Translations under genes and position numbers: made by a program
The notes under the pieces: model-generated
The model's database searches: none
What the model saw: only the letters and a program-made list of their open reading frames with translations
Told to the model about the DNA's origin: nothing
Part shown: one piece after another, positions 55,935 to 64,000 of the stretch
Layout of the letters: every line of letters starts with the position of its first letter
Numbering within the stretch: position 1 is the first letter of the stretch
From: Rhodosalinus sp041365695
Lineage (GTDB): Bacteria > Pseudomonadota > Alphaproteobacteria > Rhodobacterales > Rhodobacteraceae
Assembly (NCBI RefSeq): GCF_041365695.1
Contig: NZ_JBGFSJ010000005.1
Location: 62,001-126,000 of the forward strand
Length of the DNA: 64,000 nt
Direction of reading: 5' to 3'

Positions 55935-56971
55935 TCACGTCCAGTCCAGCACCACCTTGCCGCTCCGGCCCGAGAGCATGGCGGCGAAGCCTTCCTCGAA
56001 GCGGTCCACGGGGAAACGGTGGGTGATGACGCCGCGCACGTCGAGCCCGTTCTCGAGCATGGCGATCATCTTGTACCAGGTCTCGAAGATCTCGCGGCCG
56101 TAGACGCCCTTGATGGTGATCGCCTTGAAGACGATGCGGCTCCAGTCGACGGGCGACTTGCCGGGCGGGATGCCCAGAAGCGCGATGCGCCCGCCCATCA
56201 CCAGCGCCTCCACCATCTGGTCGAGCGCCGCCTGGCTGCCCGACATCTCGAGCCCGACGTCGAAGCCCTCCTTCATGCCGAGCCGCGCCTCCACCGCGGC
56301 GAGATCCTCCTCGGCGACGTTCACCGTCACCACGTCGGCGACCCTTGCAGCAAGCGCGAGCCGGTCGGGGTTGATGTCGGTGATCACGACGTGGCGCGCG
56401 CCCACATGCCGCGCCACCGCAGCCGCCATGATCCCGATCGGGCCCGCCCCCGTCACGAGCACGTCCTCGCCCACCAGATCGAAGGAGAGCGCGGTGTGCA
56501 CCGCGTTGCCCAGGGGATCGAGGATCGCGCCGATCTCTTCGTCGATCTCGTCGGGCAGCGGCACCACGTTGAAGGCGGGCAGACGGAGATACTCGGCGAA
56601 GGCGCCGGGCTCGTTGACCCCGACCCCGCGCGTCTCGGGGTCGAGGTGGAACTTCCCCGCGCGGCTCTGGCGCGAGTGCCGCCCGATCAGGTGCCCCTCG
56701 CCCGAACAGCGCTGGCCGATCGCCAGGTCCTCGACGTTCCGGCCCATCTCCACGATCTCGCCCGCGAACTCGTGACCGGTGACGAGCGGCACCGGCACGG
56801 TGCGCCGCGCCCAGTCGTCCCAGTTCCAGATATGGATGTCGGTGCCGCAGATGCCCGTCTTCCTGACCCGGATCAGCACGTCGTCGGGGCCGATCTCGGG
56901 GACGGGCTCCCGGCGCATCCAGAGCCCCTCGCGGGGCTCGGCCTTCACCAGCGCCTTCATGTCGTTCAGCA

Positions 56972-56972
<1 letters not shown>
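55935..56972 (-). CDS. tdh: L-threonine 3-dehydrogenase lacking structural-zinc cysteines
   Basis: Tdh (345 residues) oxidises threonine to 2-amino-3-ketobutyrate with NAD. Catalytic zinc ligands are in place (Cys42 in TGICGTDIH, His67 in GHEFAGE), the NAD loop is GAGPIGIMAAA, and LDPLGNAVHTALSFDLVGEDVL is characteristic. The loop that in E. coli Tdh holds four structural-zinc cysteines (C93, C96, C99, C107) reads GRHSRQSRAGKFHLD here: Gly97, Ser100, Ser103 and Asp111 stand in the cysteine positions. The kbl stop overlaps its ATG by one base, the usual kbl-tdh operon. The call is firm; zinc loss is by eye. Confidence 0.93.
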
Positions 56973-58156
<1,184 letters not shown>

Positions 58157-58277
58157 CGCCGTTCTCCCTTTCCCGTCCGTCTGCGGCCCGCGCACCGCGA
58201 AGTCAACGCGGGCTCAGGGTGACGCGGCCCGCGCGCGCGGCTAGTCTGCCCCCGACACTCGGGCGGAGATTCTCACC

Positions 58278-59456
<1,179 letters not shown>

Positions 59457-59480
59457 CGCGCGGCGGGATGGCCGCCCCGG

Positions 59481-60251
59481 TCAGAGCAACCCCTCGGCGC
59501 GGAAGCTCACCTCGCGCGCGCGGCCGATCACCAGGTGGTCGTGCAGGGTGATCGACAACGCCTCGGCCGCGGCGCGGATACGCTCCGTCATTGCGATGTC
59601 GGCCTGCGAGGGCGTCGGATCGCCCGAAGGGTGGTTGTGCACCAGGATCATGGCAGAGGCGTTGAGTTCGAGCGCCCGCTTGACCACTTCACGGGGATAG
59701 ACGGGAACGTGGTCGACGGTGCCGCGGCCCTGCGCCTCATCGGCCACGAGCACGTTCTTGCGGTCGAGGTAGAGCACGCGGAACTCTTCGGTCGCGCGAT
59801 GGGCCATGGTGGTGCGGCAGTAATCCAGCAGCGCCTCCCAGCTGGAGATCACGGGCCGACCGATCACGCGCGCCCGCGCCAGCCGGTGCGCCGCGGCCTC
59901 CACCACCTTGAGTTCGCAGATGACAGCCGGCCCCAGCCCGGGCGTTTCCGCAAGGCGATCCCGGGGCGCGGAGACCACCGCGTTGAAATCCCCGAAGCGC
60001 TCGATGAGTGCGCGCGCCAGCGGCTTCACGTCCTGCCGCGGAATCGCGCGAAAGAGGACGAGTTCCAGCAACTCGTAATCCGGCATGGGATCGGCGCCGC
60101 CGGCGAGGAAGCGGTCGCGCAGCCGGCTGCGGTGGTCGCGAAGATACGACGGGGGCCGGGCGCCGGCGTTGACGGGTCGCGTGTCCGCACCCGCCTCGTC
60201 GGCGTCGAAAAGGGGCAGCGGCCCCTCGCCAAAGGCGGAACGTGAACGCAT
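59481..60251 (-). CDS. radC: RadC/JAB family protein
   Basis: A 256-residue RadC protein of the JAB1/MPN metalloprotease-like family. The helix-hairpin-helix-like middle (RLAETPGLGPAVICELKVVE) may contact DNA, and the JAMM motif is ILVHNHPSGDPTPSQAD with the HxH, Ser and Asp metal residues. An earlier link to DNA repair has been doubted and the function is unresolved. ATG 60251 (MRSRSAFGE) is preferred; the frame starts at 60293. It follows dnaJ on the same strand after 281 bases that hold hairpins. Confidence 0.88.
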   Translation of the reverse strand: MRSRSAFGEGPLPLFDADEAGADTRPVNAGARPPSYLRDHRSRLRDRFLAGGADPMPDYELLELVLFRAIPRQDVKPLARALIERFGDFNAVVSAPRDRLAETPGLGPAVICELKVVEAAAHRLARARVIGRPVISSWEALLDYCRTTMAHRATEEFRVLYLDRKNVLVADEAQGRGTVDHVPVYPREVVKRALELNASAMILVHNHPSGDPTPSQADIAMTERIRAAAEALSITLHDHLVIGRAREVSFRAEGLL

Positions 60252-60314
60252 GGCCCGACCTTTGCCGCAGGCCGGTGAACGAAGCGTTAACACCGGGCCG
60301 GCGCGCGCCCTCGT

Positions 60315-60356
60315 GCGGTCCCGGACCTGCCGGCTATGCCGGCTGTCCGGGACCGC
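60315..60356. repeat. Large inverted repeat upstream of radC
   Basis: GCGGTCCCGGAC pairs perfectly with GTCCGGGACCGC over 12 bases. Inside, GCCGGC-TAT-GCCGGC makes a second six-pair stem, so the 42 bases can form a nearly continuous hairpin or cruciform. Confidence 0.75.
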
Positions 60357-60498
60357 TCACTGAAGCCGTCGCGCCGAAGGCGCGTCCGCTGGATCAGGAC
60401 CGGCGGGAGGGGCCCGAGTGGCGGCGGGGCGGAGGAGTGCCGCGGTCGCTTGCCCATGCGCCCTCCCTCCGGGCTGGCGCCTCGCGCGTTCGGCCCTG

Positions 60499-60521
60499 AA
60501 AACGCTCCGCCGGAGCGTTTT
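60499..60521. terminator. Terminator after dnaJ
   Basis: AAAACGCTCC-GCC-GGAGCGTTTT is a perfect 10-pair palindrome with a three-base loop, 12 bases after the dnaJ stop on the minus strand. The T run at the end of the arm suits a rho-independent terminator working in both directions. Confidence 0.75.
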
Positions 60522-60532
60522 CCGGGCGGCCC

Positions 60533-61681
60533 TCACCCCTTCATGCTGTCCCAGAAACTCTTCACCGAGGAGAAGAAGCTCTTGCTTTCGGGATTGTTGT
60601 CTTCCGAAAGGGCCTCGAACTCGCGCAGGAGTTCCTTTTGCCGCCCGGTCAGGTTGACAGGCGTTTCCACGGCAAGTTCGATGAACATGTCGCCATGCGT
60701 GCCTCCGCGAAGGGCCGGCATGCCCTTTCCGCGCAACCGCATCTGGCGGCCGGACTGGCTTCCGGCGGGAATCTTCACGCGGCTTCGACCGCCGTCGATG
60801 GTGGGAACCTCGATGTCGCCGCCAAGCGCGGCGGCCGGCATCGACACCGGCACCCGGCAGTGCAGGTCCGCGCCCTCGCGCTCGAAAAGCTTGTGCGGCT
60901 GCACCTCGATGAAGATGTAGAGATCGCCCGGCGGCCCGCCGCGCATCCCGGCCTCGCCCTCGCCGGCGAGGCGGATCCGCGTTCCGGTCTCCACGCCCGC
61001 GGGAATGTTCACAGAGAGCGCGCGCTCCTTTTCGACACGTCCCGCGCCGCCGCAGACATTGCAGGGATTCTTGATGATCTGCCCGAGGCCCGAGCAGGTG
61101 GGACAGGTCCGTTCCACGGTGAAGAAACCCTGCTGCGCGCGCACCTTGCCCATGCCCGAACAGGTCGGGCACGTCGTGGGTTCCGCACCGCCCTCGGCGC
61201 CGGTGCCCTCGCACGCGCCGCATTGCACCGAACCGGGAACGGTGATGGTCTTCTGCATCCCGGTGTAGGCGTCCTCGAGCGTCACGCGCAGGTTGTATCG
61301 CAGATCTGCACCGCGCGCGGCGCGGTTCCGTCGGCCGCCGCGCCCGCCCATGAAATCACCGAAGAGGTCGTCGAAGACGTCCGAGAACGCGGAGGCGAAA
61401 TCGCCGCCGCCCGGACCGTATCCGCCCGGGCGCGCGCCGCCGCCGCCCATGCCCTGCTCGAAGGCGGCATGGCCGAAGCGGTCGTAGGCGGCCTTCTTCT
61501 CGGCGTCGCGAAGCACCTCGTAGGCTTCGTTCGCCTCCTTGAAGTCGGCCTCGGCCGTCGGGTTGTCCTGGTTCCGGTCGGGATGCAGCTCCTTCGCCTT
61601 GCGGCGGTAGGCCTTCTTGATTTCCTCGGCCGACGCTCCGCGCGTCACACCGAGCACGTCGTAGTAATCGCGTTTTGCCAT
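60533..61681 (-). CDS. dnaJ: Chaperone protein DnaJ
   Basis: DnaJ (382 residues) delivers substrates to DnaK and stimulates its ATPase. The J domain (residues 1-70, MAKRDYYDVLGV) has HPD in ELHPDRNQ, followed by a Gly/Phe-rich linker. The zinc finger has four CXXCXGXG repeats: CGACEGTG, CPTCSGMG, CPTCSGLG and CNVCGGAG. The C-terminal substrate domains follow. An ATG two codons earlier (MPMAK) is possible. It lies 85 bases after dnaK in the same operon. The call is firm. Confidence 0.97.
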   Translation of the reverse strand: MAKRDYYDVLGVTRGASAEEIKKAYRRKAKELHPDRNQDNPTAEADFKEANEAYEVLRDAEKKAAYDRFGHAAFEQGMGGGGARPGGYGPGGGDFASAFSDVFDDLFGDFMGGRGGRRNRAARGADLRYNLRVTLEDAYTGMQKTITVPGSVQCGACEGTGAEGGAEPTTCPTCSGMGKVRAQQGFFTVERTCPTCSGLGQIIKNPCNVCGGAGRVEKERALSVNIPAGVETGTRIRLAGEGEAGMRGGPPGDLYIFIEVQPHKLFEREGADLHCRVPVSMPAAALGGDIEVPTIDGGRSRVKIPAGSQSGRQMRLRGKGMPALRGGTHGDMFIELAVETPVNLTGRQKELLREFEALSEDNNPESKSFFSSVKSFWDSMKG

Positions 61682-61711
61682 CGGCAAATCTCCCTCGCCC
61701 GAAACCGCGAA

Positions 61712-61738
61712 GGGCCGGCCCGGTATCCGGACCGGCCC
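61712..61738. promoter_or_regulatory. Inverted repeat between dnaK and dnaJ
   Basis: GGGCCGG (61712-61718) pairs with CCGGCCC (61732-61738) around a 13-base loop that is itself partly self-complementary. There is no T run, so it may only reduce read-through or protect the dnaK mRNA end. Confidence 0.5.
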
Positions 61739-61766
61739 CAGCGCGTTTCGTCAGGAGCGGGCGTCG

Positions 61767-63701
<1,935 letters not shown>

Positions 63702-63791
63702 GGTTTGATCCCTCTTCTGTTCAAGGCGATATCCCGAAGCGGCGGACCCGTTCCGGCATCCCTGCTCCGCATTTCACGTGCCGGGCCAGTG

Positions 63792-63811
63792 CCCGCCACG
63801 CATCTGGCGGG
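63792..63811. repeat. Inverted repeat near the dnaK start point
   Basis: CCCGCCA-CGCATC-TGGCGGG is a perfect seven-pair hairpin next to the -10 box of dnaK. It could be an operator or a 5' leader hairpin. It is not a CIRCE element. Confidence 0.5.
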
Positions 63812-63841
63812 TATATAGGGAGGGGTCCGGGGGCCTGCAAG
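63812..63841 (-). promoter_or_regulatory. Heat-shock (RpoH-type) promoter of dnaK
   Basis: On the minus strand CTTG (63841-63838), 18 bases, then CCTATATA (63819-63812) fits the alphaproteobacterial sigma-32 pattern CTTG-N17/18-CYTATNT. The start would be near 63805, giving a leader of about 100 bases. Confidence 0.75.
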
Positions 63842-63899
63842 CAAGCCTTTGGACCCGATGGGAACAATTGCCGCGAGCCGCGAATGGGAGGCGCCCGCG

Positions 63900-64000
63900 A
63901 TGGTCGAGACGGTGGTCCTGAACGGCGTCCGCGTGCTGCGCGGCTGGCTCGACGCGCCCGCGCAGGCGCGGCTCGTTGACAGGTTGCGCGCGCTGGCGCG
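63900..64000 (+). CDS. AlkB-like 2-oxoglutarate-dependent dioxygenase, start only
   Basis: Only the first 33 codons are in the window (MVETVVLNGVRVLRGWLDAP followed by AQARLVDRL). The GVRVLRGWLDAPAQARLV pattern is the N-terminus of AlkB-type DNA-alkylation demethylases in Rhodobacterales. GGGAGG lies about 10 bases before ATG 63900; the in-frame ATG at 63858 has no such site. The catalytic HxD motif lies past the end. It is divergent from dnaK. The call is tentative. Confidence 0.55.
   Translation, partial: MVETVVLNGVRVLRGWLDAPAQARLVDRLRALA

Larger units (their letters stand above)
60252..60532. other. Hairpin-rich intergenic region between dnaJ and radC
   Basis: This 281-base gap has no convincing gene. 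It contains the large inverted repeat at 60315-60356, a GCGCC-GAA-GGCGC hairpin near 60370-60382, and the dnaJ terminator at 60499-60521. No radC promoter could be picked with confidence. Confidence 0.5.

Noticed and set aside
60315..60356. CRISPR repeat
   Set aside because: It occurs once, without spaced copies or cas genes.
63702..63860. CIRCE element before dnaK
   Set aside because: No TTAGCACTC-N9-GAGTGCTAA pattern was found; a sigma-32-type promoter is present instead.

Overview
The window is about 70 % GC bacterial DNA with short gaps, many 1-4 base start/stop overlaps and few RNA genes. The gene set points to an alphaproteobacterium of the order Rhodobacterales (Roseobacter/Rhodobacter/Paracoccus relatives). 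Pointers are a petABC operon for cytochrome bc1, a divergent serC/serB pair, MbfA under a probable Irr box, a GAACN7GAAC LexA box, DUF2794 and DUF6478-like proteins, CbpM/CbpA, MtaB, and glutathione-dependent formaldehyde oxidation. No rRNA, CRISPR array, prophage or intact insertion sequence was seen. Most of the window is ordinary chromosomal housekeeping DNA.

Layout. 0-13 kb: serC (partial)/serB, a class 3 asparaginase, an IalB-like secreted protein, rlmN, an amidoligase/glutamine amidotransferase pair, cbpM-cbpA, a LOG protein, dapD, tRNA-Lys, dapF-mtaB, a GST and an outer-membrane barrel. 13-16 kb: petABC with a strong terminator. 16-25 kb: two lineage-specific unknowns, a lipoprotein coupled to ilvD, a CPBP protease, accD-folC and zapE. 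24-30 kb: minus-strand operons (HAD, ornithine cyclodeaminase, hydrolase; fghA-yaiI; AEC transporter and nitroreductase), then mbfA facing a TetR gene. 31.5-32.3 kb: a lower-GC islet with a GNAT gene. 32-37 kb: NYN-LOTUS protein, GNAT, adhI, I78-type lipoprotein and a LexA-box-controlled orphan imuB. 37-43.6 kb: phenylacetate genes, paaI-thiolase-paaK-tetR facing paaZ-paaX. 43.6-55 kb: DUF2794, a leucyl aminopeptidase-NlpC/P60 pair, carbonic anhydrase, asd, dapE, rnr, a lytic transglycosylase and a sulfotransferase. 55-64 kb: deoC, kbl-tdh, a thiolase, radC, dnaJ, dnaK with a heat-shock-type promoter, and the start of an AlkB-like gene.

How genes work together. asd, dapD, dapE and dapF supply four steps of the succinylase route to diaminopimelate and lysine, but they are scattered. 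adhI and fghA form the glutathione formaldehyde-oxidation route. kbl and tdh degrade threonine to glycine and acetyl-CoA. The paa genes activate phenylacetate and carry out lower-pathway steps; the epoxidase genes paaABCDE are not here.

Points most worth a second look: DapF with serine in place of its second catalytic cysteine; threonine dehydrogenase without its structural-zinc cysteines; the overlapping amidoligase/amidotransferase pair; an imuB that has its own LexA box but no adjacent imuA or dnaE2; the Irr box at mbfA; the low-GC islet; and the aminopeptidase/NlpC-P60 pair. All assignments are from reading the sequence; no database search was run.
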